A DNA stretch of 12,490 nucleotides from Desulfobacterales bacterium. GTDB lineage: Bacteria > Desulfobacterota > Desulfobacteria > Desulfobacterales > UBA5852. The notes beneath the pieces were generated by a model. It did not search any database, had not been told where the DNA came from, and worked only from the letters and a program-made list of their open reading frames with translations. Of the stretch, positions 6,063 to 12,309 are shown in pieces (position 1 is the first letter of the stretch; the number at the start of each line of letters is the position of its first letter). A program made the position numbers and the translations under genes. Location of the stretch: NCBI GenBank assembly GCA_030066455.1, contig JASJBQ010000159.1, forward strand, positions 1 to 12,490, read 5' to 3'.

Positions 6063-6578
6063 ATGAACCACGAGCATTTCATGCGCATGGCCCTGAGAGA
6101 GGCCGAAAAGGCGCTGGCGGCCGGGGAGTTCCCGGTGGGCTGTATTCTCGTTCATGACGGCCGGGTTCTGGCCAGCGGGGCCCGCCGGGCCAGCCGGACG
6201 GGGCGACGCAACGAGTTGGACCATGCCGAAATGGTTGCCCTGCGACGCCTGGCCGACCAGGAACTCGCGGTGACGCCGCGTAATATCAGCCTGTATTGCA
6301 CCATGGAGCCCTGCCTGATGTGTATGGCCGCGCTCATGCTGGCCGGCATCGGCACGGTGGTCTACGCCTACGAAGACATGATGGGGGGTGGCACCGGTCT
6401 CGACCCCGATGGACTGCCACCGCTCTATCCCCAGCGGCGGCCGCGGATCGTCGCCGGTGTATTGCGCCGGGCAAGCCTTCAATTGTTTCAGCAGTTCTTT
6501 GCCGACCGCCGCAATGATTACTGGCGGGACAGCGACCTGGCCGCCTATACCTTGGCCCAGGAAGCCACCGCTCCGTAA
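6063..6578 (+). CDS. TadA-like nucleoside/tRNA adenosine deaminase family protein
   Basis: 171 residues of the cytidine deaminase-like fold. Zinc ligands and the catalytic glutamate are clear: H54-A-E56 and P83-C84-x2-C87 (MEPCLMC). The fold order (FPVGCILV strand, HAE helix, PCxxC helix, VVYAYED strand, C-terminal QLFQQFFADRR helix) is that of tRNA-specific adenosine deaminase TadA. Two TadA-typical features differ: the ARN after the first strands reads ARR (residues 40-42), and the usual DPTAHAE reads ELDHAE. It could therefore be TadA itself or a related nucleoside deaminase with another substrate. It ends just before a clear terminator, so it closes the two-gene unit begun by the HsdR-N-like gene. 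Confidence 0.78.
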   Translation: MNHEHFMRMALREAEKALAAGEFPVGCILVHDGRVLASGARRASRTGRRNELDHAEMVALRRLADQELAVTPRNISLYCTMEPCLMCMAALMLAGIGTVVYAYEDMMGGGTGLDPDGLPPLYPQRRPRIVAGVLRRASLQLFQQFFADRRNDYWRDSDLAAYTLAQEATAP

Positions 6579-6584
6579 ACGGCA

Positions 6585-6629
6585 TCGGGCGGTCGGCCAC
6601 AACACGCGGCATGCGCCCGACATCTTTTT
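6585..6629 (+). terminator. intrinsic terminator after the deaminase gene
   Basis: TCGGGCG (6585-6591) pairs perfectly with CGCCCGA (6614-6620), and a run of five T residues follows at 6625-6629. It begins seven bases after the deaminase stop codon and separates that unit from the infC promoter. Confidence 0.6.
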
Positions 6630-6632
6630 CAC

Positions 6633-6658
6633 TTGCATTTTTTAGTTGCATTTCTTAA
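6633..6658 (+). repeat. 13-bp tandem duplication overlapping the infC -35 region
   Basis: TTGCATTTTTTAG (6633-6645) is followed directly by TTGCATTTCTTAA (6646-6658), identical at 11 of 13 positions. The second copy supplies the -35 element of the infC promoter, so the duplication may mark a regulator site or an old slippage event. Confidence 0.5.
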
Positions 6659-6672
6659 GCTTGTGCTATATA
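6646..6672 (+). promoter_or_regulatory. promoter of the infC-rpmI-rplT operon
   Basis: TGC followed by TATATA (6664-6672) is an extended -10 element. TTGCAT (6646-6651) is a plausible -35 at 15 bases, or 17 bases if the -10 is read as TATATC. Transcription would start near 6679, where the structured infC leader begins. It lies just downstream of the terminator of the preceding unit. Confidence 0.55.
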
Positions 6673-6679
6673 TCCCTTC

Positions 6680-6818
6680 CTCCGATCTTTGCGATTGGAG
6701 AGCGTTTCGTTGGACCCACCGGAGATTCCCCCGTGGTCAAATGGAGGATCGGGCGGCCGCTGGCCCCTGATGCTCGGCAGTTTAAATACAAACCCCTGTT
6801 TCGTTGGGAGGTGAAAGA
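6680..6818 (+). promoter_or_regulatory. structured 5' leader of infC (candidate ribosomal-protein leader)
   Basis: About 140 nt with several helices. CTCCGATC (6680-6687) pairs with GATTGGAG (6693-6700), eight pairs with one G-U, right at the expected transcript start. GACCCAC / GTGGTC form a bulged stem around 6713-6738. ATCGGGC and GCCCCTGAT pair imperfectly around 6748-6771. It ends in the full Shine-Dalgarno of infC. A ribosomal-protein leader has been proposed upstream of this operon in deltaproteobacteria, with L20 as the likely ligand. A covariance-model search is needed to say whether this is that element. Confidence 0.45.
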
Positions 6819-6821
6819 ATA
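6807..6821 (+). promoter_or_regulatory. infC: full-length Shine-Dalgarno and AUA start of infC
   Basis: GGAGGTGA (6807-6814) is complementary to the entire anti-Shine-Dalgarno end of 16S rRNA. Seven bases after its GGAGG core comes ATA (6819-6821), in frame with IF3. No ATG, GTG or TTG lies at a usable distance, so AUA is the best-supported start codon. Confidence 0.7.
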
Positions 6822-7358
6822 GCTCATCCAAGAAGACCATTTCGGCCAAACCGATCGGACATGACCAATATCAACCGCAAGATTCGGGCCCGCGAGGTCA
6901 GGGTGATCGATCCGAATGGTGAACAGATCGGCGTCATATCGATCGACGAAGCCTTGGCCGCAGCTGCCGATCTAGGCCTAGACCTGGTGGAGGTATCGCC
7001 CAATGCAAACCCGCCGGTTTGCAAAATCATGGATTACGGGCGTTTTAAGTACGAACAAACCAAGAAAAAACAGGAAGCCAAGAAAAAGCAGACCACTTTT
7101 CAGGTCAAAGAGATCAAGGTTCGCCCCAAGACCGGCGACCACGATTTGCAGGTTAAAATGGGCCACATTCGCAAGTTTCTTGGCAAAAAGGACAAAGTCA
7201 AGGTGACCGTCCTTTTTCGTGGCCGCGAGATCACACTGTCCGACCGCGGACGGGAACTGCTGCAGCGCATTGCCGCTGAATTCGAAGACATCGCCGTTGT
7301 CGAGCAGTACCCCAAATTCGAAGGCCGGACCATGATGATGGTGCTTTCACCGAAATAG
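6819..7358 (+). CDS. infC: translation initiation factor IF-3, with non-canonical AUA start
   Basis: 179 residues from the AUA. IF3 binds the 30S subunit, prevents premature 50S joining and checks start codon-anticodon pairing. Recognisable blocks: the N-domain NRKIRAREVRVID and ISPNA-like VEVSPNANPPVCKIMDYGRFKYE, the lysine-rich linker (KKKQEAKKKQ), and the C-domain FQVKEIKVRPKTGDHD, FRGREITL and GRTMMMVLSPK. The first ATG, at 6861, has no ribosome site and would remove a basic N-terminal stretch (AHPRRPFRPNRSD) like those seen in IF3 proteins. A TTG at 6804 overlaps the Shine-Dalgarno and cannot serve. Rare AUU or AUC starts are known for infC in other bacteria and allow IF3 to repress its own translation; AUA should work the same way. 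Confidence 0.95.
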   Translation: MAHPRRPFRPNRSDMTNINRKIRAREVRVIDPNGEQIGVISIDEALAAAADLGLDLVEVSPNANPPVCKIMDYGRFKYEQTKKKQEAKKKQTTFQVKEIKVRPKTGDHDLQVKMGHIRKFLGKKDKVKVTVLFRGREITLSDRGRELLQRIAAEFEDIAVVEQYPKFEGRTMMMVLSPK

Positions 7359-7380
7359 CCGCCAACGCGTGAGGCAAACC

Positions 7381-7423
7381 GAAGCGGGTAGGATCGTCAT
7401 CCGGAAACGGATGATTCCGCTTG
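7381..7423 (+). promoter_or_regulatory. irregular hairpin between infC and rpmI (candidate L20 site)
   Basis: Outer stem AAGCGG (7382-7387) / CCGCTT (7417-7422). The inner stem TCATCCG (7397-7403) / CGGATGA (7408-7414) is capped by a GAAA tetraloop. The two stems are joined by a strongly lopsided internal loop of about eight to nine bases on the 5' side and one or two on the 3' side. In E. coli, L20 represses rpmI-rplT by binding irregular stems in this same interval, which makes this a candidate feedback site. Ligand identity is inference. Confidence 0.5.
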
Positions 7424-7448
7424 CCGGAGAAAATTATTTCCAGTACGC

Positions 7449-7487
7449 TGGCGTGGGCCTGGATAGACGGCCGCGCCACTGCTTTTT
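7449..7487 (+). terminator. possible attenuator between infC and rpmI
   Basis: TGGCG (7449-7453) pairs with CGCCA (7474-7478), and an inner GGCC / GGCC stem (7456-7459 / 7469-7472) encloses a nine-base loop. Four bases later comes a run of five T residues (7483-7487). It could reduce transcription into rpmI. Since rpmI has no obvious promoter of its own, partial read-through is likely. The loop carries a motif also found in the terminator after rplT. Confidence 0.4.
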
Positions 7488-7531
7488 GGATGACCGCTTC
7501 TGGAAAACCTTGCCTTCAAATGGCTAGAACG

Positions 7532-7547
7532 CGAGCCCGCAAGCTCG
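7532..7547 (+). promoter_or_regulatory. small hairpin before the rpmI ribosome site
   Basis: CGAGC (7532-7536) and GCTCG (7543-7547) form a 5-bp stem with a six-base loop, ending ten bases before the rpmI Shine-Dalgarno (GAGGAG, 7558-7563). With the two upstream hairpins it fills most of the 213-base gap between infC and rpmI. Confidence 0.3.
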
Positions 7548-7571
7548 ACGCAAATATGAGGAGAAACGAAG

Positions 7572-7769
7572 ATGCCTAAAATCAAGACCAATCGAGCCGC
7601 CGCCAAACGGTTCAAGAAAACGGGCTCGGGGAAATTTGTGTTTTCCAAGTCGCATGCCAGCCATATCCTGACCAAAAAATCGCGCAAACGCAAACGCGCC
7701 TTGCGACAGCCCCAGATTATCGACAAAAGCAACACCAAGGAAATCAAACTGCTCTTGCCCAACGGGTAA
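7572..7769 (+). CDS. rpmI: 50S ribosomal protein L35 (bL35)
   Basis: 65 residues, the normal L35 length. It begins MPKIKTNRAAAKRFKKTGSGKF, the hallmark N-terminus, followed by the very basic HASHILTKKSRKRKRALR core. L35 is a component of the large ribosomal subunit. The ATG has GAGGAG eight bases upstream. It lies 213 bases after infC and 67 bases before rplT, the conserved order infC-rpmI-rplT. Upstream structure suggests control by the product of the next gene, L20. Confidence 0.97.
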   Translation: MPKIKTNRAAAKRFKKTGSGKFVFSKSHASHILTKKSRKRKRALRQPQIIDKSNTKEIKLLLPNG

Positions 7770-7780
7770 TCGCAGCGGTG

Positions 7781-7820
7781 CGGACGGCCGGCAGCCATCC
7801 GAACGCGGATCGGCCGTCTG
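7781..7820 (+). promoter_or_regulatory. strong irregular hairpin directly before rplT (candidate L20 site)
   Basis: A 10-bp outer stem, 7781-7790 with 7811-7820 (core GACGGCCG / CGGCCGTC, one G-U pair), is stacked without a gap on the 3' side onto an inner stem ATCCG (7797-7801) / CGGAT (7806-7810) with an AACG loop. The 5' side carries a six-base bulge, GCAGCC. It ends four bases before the rplT Shine-Dalgarno (AAGGAG, 7824-7829). The design (lopsided bulge plus ATCCG/CGGAT tip) repeats that of the hairpin at 7381-7423. Confidence 0.55.
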
Positions 7821-7836
7821 ACGAAGGAGAACAAGG

Positions 7837-8187
7837 ATGCGAGTAAAAAGAGGGTTCAAGGCCCGCAAACGACGTAAAAAGATTTTGAAACTGGCCAAAG
7901 GATTCCGTGGGGGTCGCAGCAAACTGATCCGCACAGCATCGGATGCCGTCGACAAGGCGCTCATGTATTCCTATCGGGACCGGCGCGCGCGCAAACGCGA
8001 TTTTCGCCGCTTATGGATTACCCGCATCAATGCGGCGGCCCGGATGAACGATCTGTCCTACAGCCGCCTGATGAACGGGCTCAAGAAAGCGGGCATCGAC
8101 CTGGATCGCAAGGTGCTTGCCGATCTGGCGGTTTCCGATCCGTCCGGTTTTTCCCAGATCGCTTCCCTGGCCTCGCAGCAGCTCTAG
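7837..8187 (+). CDS. rplT: 50S ribosomal protein L20 (bL20)
   Basis: 116 residues, the normal length. L20 is an early 23S rRNA-binding assembly protein and, in several bacteria, the autoregulator of the rpmI-rplT pair. The N-terminal extension [30 protein letters not shown] and the globular block [21 protein letters not shown]...[25 protein letters not shown] are unmistakable. The ATG has AAGGAG seven bases upstream, with a strong hairpin just before that. A clear intrinsic terminator follows the gene at 8205-8249, so rplT ends the ribosomal part of the operon. Confidence 0.98.
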   Translation: MRVKRGFKARKRRKKILKLAKGFRGGRSKLIRTASDAVDKALMYSYRDRRARKRDFRRLWITRINAAARMNDLSYSRLMNGLKKAGIDLDRKVLADLAVSDPSGFSQIASLASQQL

Positions 8188-8204
8188 CCGACGTCTTTCC
8201 CGCG

Positions 8205-8249
8205 AAGGGGACCCGCGGCTGGATAGGCGGCCGCCAGTCCCCTTTTTTT
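8205..8249 (+). terminator. intrinsic terminator between rplT and pheS
   Basis: AAGGGGAC (8205-8212) pairs with GTCCCCTT (8237-8244), with a possible inner CCGC / GCGG stem, and runs into a tract of seven T residues (8243-8249). This is the best terminator in the window. pheS starts 40 bases later without a clear promoter, so it may act as a partial terminator or attenuator for pheST. Confidence 0.8.
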
Positions 8250-8289
8250 GAGACCGCGAACGCGATCTGAAATCCTACCGGGGCGCACC

Positions 8290-9297
8290 GTGATACAAGC
8301 CATTCAGCAGATTCAAGCCGAAGCCCAAGAGGCGCTGGCGACCGCCCAGAGTGAAAAGGACATCGAAGCGGTTGCCGTCCGGTATCTGGGACGCAAGGGC
8401 GCCCTGACCAGCTTCCTGCGCAATATCGCCAAATTACCTCCCGAGGAGCGCGCGGCCGCCGGCAAACAGGCCAACGCCGCCAAAAAATCCCTCGAGGCGG
8501 CCGTAAAGCAAGCCCGCGAGGATCTCGGCCGGAAGGATCCGGAAGAAGCCGCCGCAATCGATATATCCCTTCCCGGGCGGTGGGCCTTGCCGGGCCACAG
8601 CCATCCGGTCAGCCAGATCACTCAGGAAATCTGCAGTATCCTGGAACGCATGGGGTTCAGCGTGGCCGAGGGCCCGGAGGTGGAAACCGACTATTACAAT
8701 TTCGAAGCCCTCAACGTGCCCAAATATCACCCCGCGCGGGATATGCAGGACACCTTTTACATCTCGGAGAACATCGTTCTGCGCACCCAGACATCCCCCA
8801 TGCAGATCAGGGCCATGGAAAACCAGTCCCCCCCCGTGGCCGTTATCGCCCCGGGGAAAGTATTCCGCTGCGATTCCGACCTGACCCACACCCCGATGTT
8901 TCATCAGGTCGAAGGCTTGCTGGTGGATGAAAACGTCTCTTTCGCCGACCTCAAGGGAACCCTGACCGCCTTCGTGCATGCAATGTTCGACCGCGAGACG
9001 GCGCTGCGCTTCCGCCCCAGCTTCTTCCCGTTTACCGAACCCAGCGCAGAAGTCGACATCCTGTGCGTCATGTGCCGCGGCAAGGGCTGCCGCGTCTGCG
9101 GGCAGTCCGGATGGCTCGAAATCCTGGGCTCCGGCATGGTCCACCCCAACGTCTTCCGCAGTGTGGGTTACGACACACAGCGCTTCACCGGTTTCGCCTT
9201 CGGTATGGGGGTCGAACGGATCGCCATGCTCAAATACGGCATCGACGACATCCGCAAATTCTTCAATAACGATATGCGATTTCTAGGGCAGTTCTAG
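8290..9297 (+). CDS. pheS: phenylalanine-tRNA ligase alpha subunit
   Basis: 335 residues from the GTG at 8290-8292. An upstream TTG at 8248 lies in the T-tract of the terminator and is rejected. The ribosome site is modest (GGGG about six bases upstream). PheS is the catalytic class II aminoacyl-tRNA synthetase subunit of the alpha2-beta2 enzyme that charges tRNA-Phe. An N-terminal coiled coil (about 1-85) contacts tRNA. Motif 2 is visible as FRCDSDLTHTPMFHQVEG (192-209) and motif 3 as GMGVERIAML (305-314); HPARDMQDTF (147-156) is also typical. A CxxC...CxxC cluster (C259, C262, C267, C270), common in many bacterial PheS, precedes GWLEILGSGMVHPNV. pheT begins one base after its stop, so translation is probably coupled. 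Confidence 0.97.
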   Translation: MIQAIQQIQAEAQEALATAQSEKDIEAVAVRYLGRKGALTSFLRNIAKLPPEERAAAGKQANAAKKSLEAAVKQAREDLGRKDPEEAAAIDISLPGRWALPGHSHPVSQITQEICSILERMGFSVAEGPEVETDYYNFEALNVPKYHPARDMQDTFYISENIVLRTQTSPMQIRAMENQSPPVAVIAPGKVFRCDSDLTHTPMFHQVEGLLVDENVSFADLKGTLTAFVHAMFDRETALRFRPSFFPFTEPSAEVDILCVMCRGKGCRVCGQSGWLEILGSGMVHPNVFRSVGYDTQRFTGFAFGMGVERIAMLKYGIDDIRKFFNNDMRFLGQF

Positions 9298-9298
9298 C

Positions 9299-11722
9299 AT
9301 GAAAGTCAGTCTGAGTTGGTTGAGAGAATACGTCGCGTTGCCCGACGGTGTGGAACCGCTGGCCGAGAAGCTTACAATGGTCGGCCTGGAAGTCGATACG
9401 ATCGAAGATCGGTTCCACTACCTGGACACGGTCAAGGTGGCCCGCGTGGAGGCCGTCAGCCCCCACCCGAATGCCGACAAACTCAAATGCTGCACCGTTT
9501 CGACCGGAGAAGGCCGCGCGGAGGTCATCTGCGGCGCCCCGAACGTGGCCGCCGGCCAACTGGTCCCGCTGGCGCTTCCCGGAACGGTGTTGCCGGACGG
9601 GCGTGAGATCCGCTCCGCCACGATTCGCGGCGCAGCCTCCCACGGCATGATCTGCAGCCAGGCGGAACTCGAATTGAGCGGCGACCACAGCGGCATCTGG
9701 GTTCTTCCCGAAGATCTGCCGCTGGGCCTTTCCGTGGCTGAGGCGCTGGATTTCAGCGACCATGTCCTGGACATCGACCTGACCCCCAACCGCCCGGACT
9801 GCCTGAGCATGATCGGCGTGGCCCGGGAAATCGCCGCCATCTCAAATCAACCACTGACGCTTCCGGAGGCCGGCATCGAAGAAGACGGACGGGCCATCGA
9901 CGACCGGACTTCCGTAACGATCGAGGACCCGGACCTCTGTCCGCGCTATGCCGCGCGCCTGATCGAAGGGGTGACCGTCGGCCCCTCGCCGGACTGGCTG
10001 CAGGAGCGCTTGCGCTCGGTGGGGCAGCGGCCCATCAACAATATCGTCGACATCACCAATTTCGTCATGCTCGAGATGGGGCAACCCCTGCACGCCTTCG
10101 ATTTCGACCACCTGGCCGGCCAGCGCATTGTGGTGCGCCGGGCCCGCCCGGGGGAAGCCTTTGTCTCGCTGGATAACAAGGAACGCCGCCTCGATGGGGA
10201 CATGCTCATGATCTGCGACGGGGAAAAGCCGGTGGCCATCGGCGGCGTCATGGGCGGTCTCAATTCGGAGGTCGAACCCGCAACGCGAAACATTCTGCTG
10301 GAAAGTGCCTGCTTCAATCCCGTGAGCATCCGCAAAACCGCCAAGAGGCTCGGCCTGCACACGGAGGCCTCCCATCGATTCGAGCGCGGGGTCGACCCGG
10401 ACGGTACCCTTACCGCCCTCGACCGGGCCGCCGGGCTTATCGCGGAACTCGGCCAGGGCCGACTGGTGGCCGGGGCGATCGACGCCCACCCCGGAAGGAC
10501 ACCGATTCCCCCGATTCCCCTGGATATCGCCGCCACCAATCGACTGCTCGGCACGGACCTGGACGGCTCCGAAATTCGCCGGCTGCTGGCCGCGATCGGC
10601 ATCGGAACCGAAGCGGTGACGGGCGCCCCCAGCCAGATCGCGGTTACCCCGCCCTCTTTTCGCGTCGATTTGACCCAGCCGGAAGACATCATGGAGGAGG
10701 TGGCCCGCACCTGGGGTTACGATCGGATCCCCACGCGCATGCCGCGCATCGCCGCCGGGCGTGCCGGGCTGACTCCCCTGCGGGCAACGAAACTCAGACT
10801 GTGCCGGTTGATGGCCGGTCAGGGTTTTACCGAAACGATCAACTACAGCTTCATCCGCGCCGACGCCCCCGATGCCCTGCAGCTGGCTGAGGACGATCCG
10901 CGCCGACGCAGCGTCAAGATTCTCAACCCGATCAGTGAGGATCAAGCGGTCATGCGGACCACCCTCATTCCGGGTCTTCTGGAAACCCTGGGCCGCAATC
11001 TGGCCCACCAGGTCAAAAACCTCAAATGTTTCGAACTGGGCAAGGTCTTCACCGATCGCGGGGCGGACGCCCAACCGCAGGAAGAGGAAATGGTGGCGGC
11101 CCTCTGGACCGGCGACCGCACGGATGCCGCCTGGCACGACACATCGGTACCCTGCGATTTCTACGATATCAAGGGGGCGGTCGAAAGCCTCGTGAAGGCC
11201 CTGCGCATCGAGGGACTTGCGTATCAATCCCCGGCCGCCGGAACCGCCCCTTTTCTGTGCGCCGGCGGCGGCGCCACAATCGTCGCCATCGACGGCACCC
11301 CCCTGGGGATTCTGGGAGAACTGACGCCGGAAGTTGCTGCGCGTTTCAACCTCAAACAGCGCGTGTTCGTCTTCGAACTCGCCGTCTCCCGGCTGCACGC
11401 GATCATTCCCGCAACGATGACGGCCCGGCCGATCCCGATATATCCGTCAATCGCCAGGGACATCACCCTCATCGTCCCGCGCGCCCTGGCCGCCGAGGCG
11501 ATCTGTGAGCACATTCGCAACAGCGGTGAAGCGCTGGTGGAAAAAGTGCGCATCTTCGATGTTTTCGAAGGCGCGCCCATTCCGGACGGCAAAAAAAGCC
11601 TATCGGTGCGGGTAACCTACCGCTCTCCCGAGGCCACACTGGAGGACGATGCGGTCAACACGATTCACCAGCGCCTGAGCGCACAGCTTTTGGAGGCATT
11701 CCAGGCCCAGTTGCCGACCTGA
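9299..11722 (+). CDS. pheT: phenylalanine-tRNA ligase beta subunit
   Basis: 807 residues, the normal length. PheT gives the Phe-tRNA synthetase its tRNA recognition and editing functions. Domains in order: N-terminal MKVSLSWLREYVALP, an OB-fold tRNA-binding domain (about 39-150, with ADKLKCCTVSTGEG and ICGAPNV), the B3/B4 editing domain (about 215-390, with PINNIVDITNFVMLEMGQPLHAFD and HTEASHRFERGVDP), the B5 domain (about 400-475), a catalytic-like core region with YSFI and LNPISEDQAVMRTTLIPGLL, and a C-terminal FDX-ACB anticodon-binding domain (about 713-806, starting YPSIARDITLIVP). The ATG is one base after the pheS stop. The palindromic element at 11733 begins ten bases after its stop. 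No ihfA gene, which follows pheT in many proteobacteria, is present before merR. Confidence 0.98.
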   Translation: MKVSLSWLREYVALPDGVEPLAEKLTMVGLEVDTIEDRFHYLDTVKVARVEAVSPHPNADKLKCCTVSTGEGRAEVICGAPNVAAGQLVPLALPGTVLPDGREIRSATIRGAASHGMICSQAELELSGDHSGIWVLPEDLPLGLSVAEALDFSDHVLDIDLTPNRPDCLSMIGVAREIAAISNQPLTLPEAGIEEDGRAIDDRTSVTIEDPDLCPRYAARLIEGVTVGPSPDWLQERLRSVGQRPINNIVDITNFVMLEMGQPLHAFDFDHLAGQRIVVRRARPGEAFVSLDNKERRLDGDMLMICDGEKPVAIGGVMGGLNSEVEPATRNILLESACFNPVSIRKTAKRLGLHTEASHRFERGVDPDGTLTALDRAAGLIAELGQGRLVAGAIDAHPGRTPIPPIPLDIAATNRLLGTDLDGSEIRRLLAAIGIGTEAVTGAPSQIAVTPPSFRVDLTQPEDIMEEVARTWGYDRIPTRMPRIAAGRAGLTPLRATKLRLCRLMAGQGFTETINYSFIRADAPDALQLAEDDPRRRSVKILNPISEDQAVMRTTLIPGLLETLGRNLAHQVKNLKCFELGKVFTDRGADAQPQEEEMVAALWTGDRTDAAWHDTSVPCDFYDIKGAVESLVKALRIEGLAYQSPAAGTAPFLCAGGGATIVAIDGTPLGILGELTPEVAARFNLKQRVFVFELAVSRLHAIIPATMTARPIPIYPSIARDITLIVPRALAAEAICEHIRNSGEALVEKVRIFDVFEGAPIPDGKKSLSVRVTYRSPEATLEDDAVNTIHQRLSAQLLEAFQAQLPT

Positions 11723-11732
11723 ATCCGTACTT

Positions 11733-11856
11733 GACGGTTGCGTACAAGGTCCGATGGCGGCGTTACGCTTCAGCCCTCGTCACTGCGGCGCACCTCAAAT
11801 ACGCCTCATTCCTCGGCCTTCGCAAGCCTTGCCCTCGAACCTTGTACGCAACCGTC
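11733..11856. repeat. 124-bp palindromic element with 22-bp terminal inverted repeats
   Basis: The left arm at 11733-11754 (GACGGTTGCGTACAAGGT, then CCGA) and the right arm at 11835-11856 are inverted repeats, identical at 21 of 22 positions. The 80-base centre carries further GGCG-, GCG- and CCTC-rich partial repeats and no reading frame. It fills most of the 196-base gap between pheT and merR. Such elements are usually dispersed in many copies (REP-like or MITE-like). No T-tract follows, so it is not a standard terminator, though its stem could still protect the pheT mRNA 3' end. Copy number elsewhere in the genome is unknown. Confidence 0.75.
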
Positions 11857-11918
11857 GCATTGATTAACTAGGCGGATTCATCGTTCTTGGTATTCAACGC
11901 TTTACGGATCGGGGTCCC

Positions 11919-12254
11919 ATGCCGCCCGAAACCGACATACCGGACAAATTGTACTTTCGCATTGGCGAAGTCAGCGATATTGCCGGTGTGCCGTCCTATG
12001 TCCTGCGTTTTTGGGAAACGGAGTTTCCTTCCGTGAAGCCGCGCCGCACCGAATCCGGCCAGCGCCTCTATCGCCGCGCCGATGTTGAACGGATTCTTCT
12101 CATCAAGCGCCTGCTGCACGACAAACGCTTTACCATTCAGGGCGCCCGCCAATATCTGCGGCGGGCCGACCGCGGCTTTTCGCGTGAGGACCTGATGGCC
12201 GAAATGGAGGCCATCCATCAGGAATTGCAGGCCATCCGTCAGCTGCTTGAATGA
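11919..12254 (+). CDS. small MerR-family transcriptional regulator
   Basis: 111 residues. A MerR winged-helix DNA-binding domain covers about 12-80: YFRIGEVSDIAGVPSYVLRFWETEF, the helix-turn-helix and first wing, then RRTESGQRLYRRADVERILLIKRLL and the second wing. A short C-terminal coiled coil (about 90-111, AEMEAIHQELQAIRQLLE) would make the dimer. There is no effector-binding domain or metal-binding cysteine, so the signal, if any, is not readable. Small MerR proteins with no ligand domain follow pheST and precede a tRNA gene in many proteobacteria. The ribosome site is weak (GGGG five bases before the ATG). No good promoter was found, and the palindromic element separates it from pheT. 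Confidence 0.9.
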   Translation: MPPETDIPDKLYFRIGEVSDIAGVPSYVLRFWETEFPSVKPRRTESGQRLYRRADVERILLIKRLLHDKRFTIQGARQYLRRADRGFSREDLMAEMEAIHQELQAIRQLLE

Positions 12255-12267
12255 GGCCCAAAACATA

Positions 12268-12296
12268 TTGACAAGGACCTTTTTTTGTCCTAACTA
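12268..12296 (+). promoter_or_regulatory. likely promoter of the tRNA-Gly gene
   Basis: A perfect TTGACA (12268-12273) is followed after 17 bases by TAACTA (12291-12296), a poor -10 match. The start would be near 12303, seven bases before the mature tRNA end. The spacer holds an AGGAC / GTCCT inverted repeat around a T-run. The strong -35 and position support it; the -10 does not. Confidence 0.45.
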
Positions 12297-12309
12297 AGGT
12301 TGGCTGGAA

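Noticed and set aside
6804..6818. TTG at 6804 as the infC start
   Set aside because: It overlaps the Shine-Dalgarno itself, leaving no ribosome site upstream.
8248..8289. TTG at 8248 as the pheS start
   Set aside because: It lies in the T-tract of the rplT terminator; the GTG at 8290 fits the usual PheS N-terminus.
9842..11398. 518-codon open frame on the minus strand opposite pheT
   Set aside because: It is a shadow of the GC-rich pheT coding strand; low-complexity composition, no recognisable domain, and pheT is certain.
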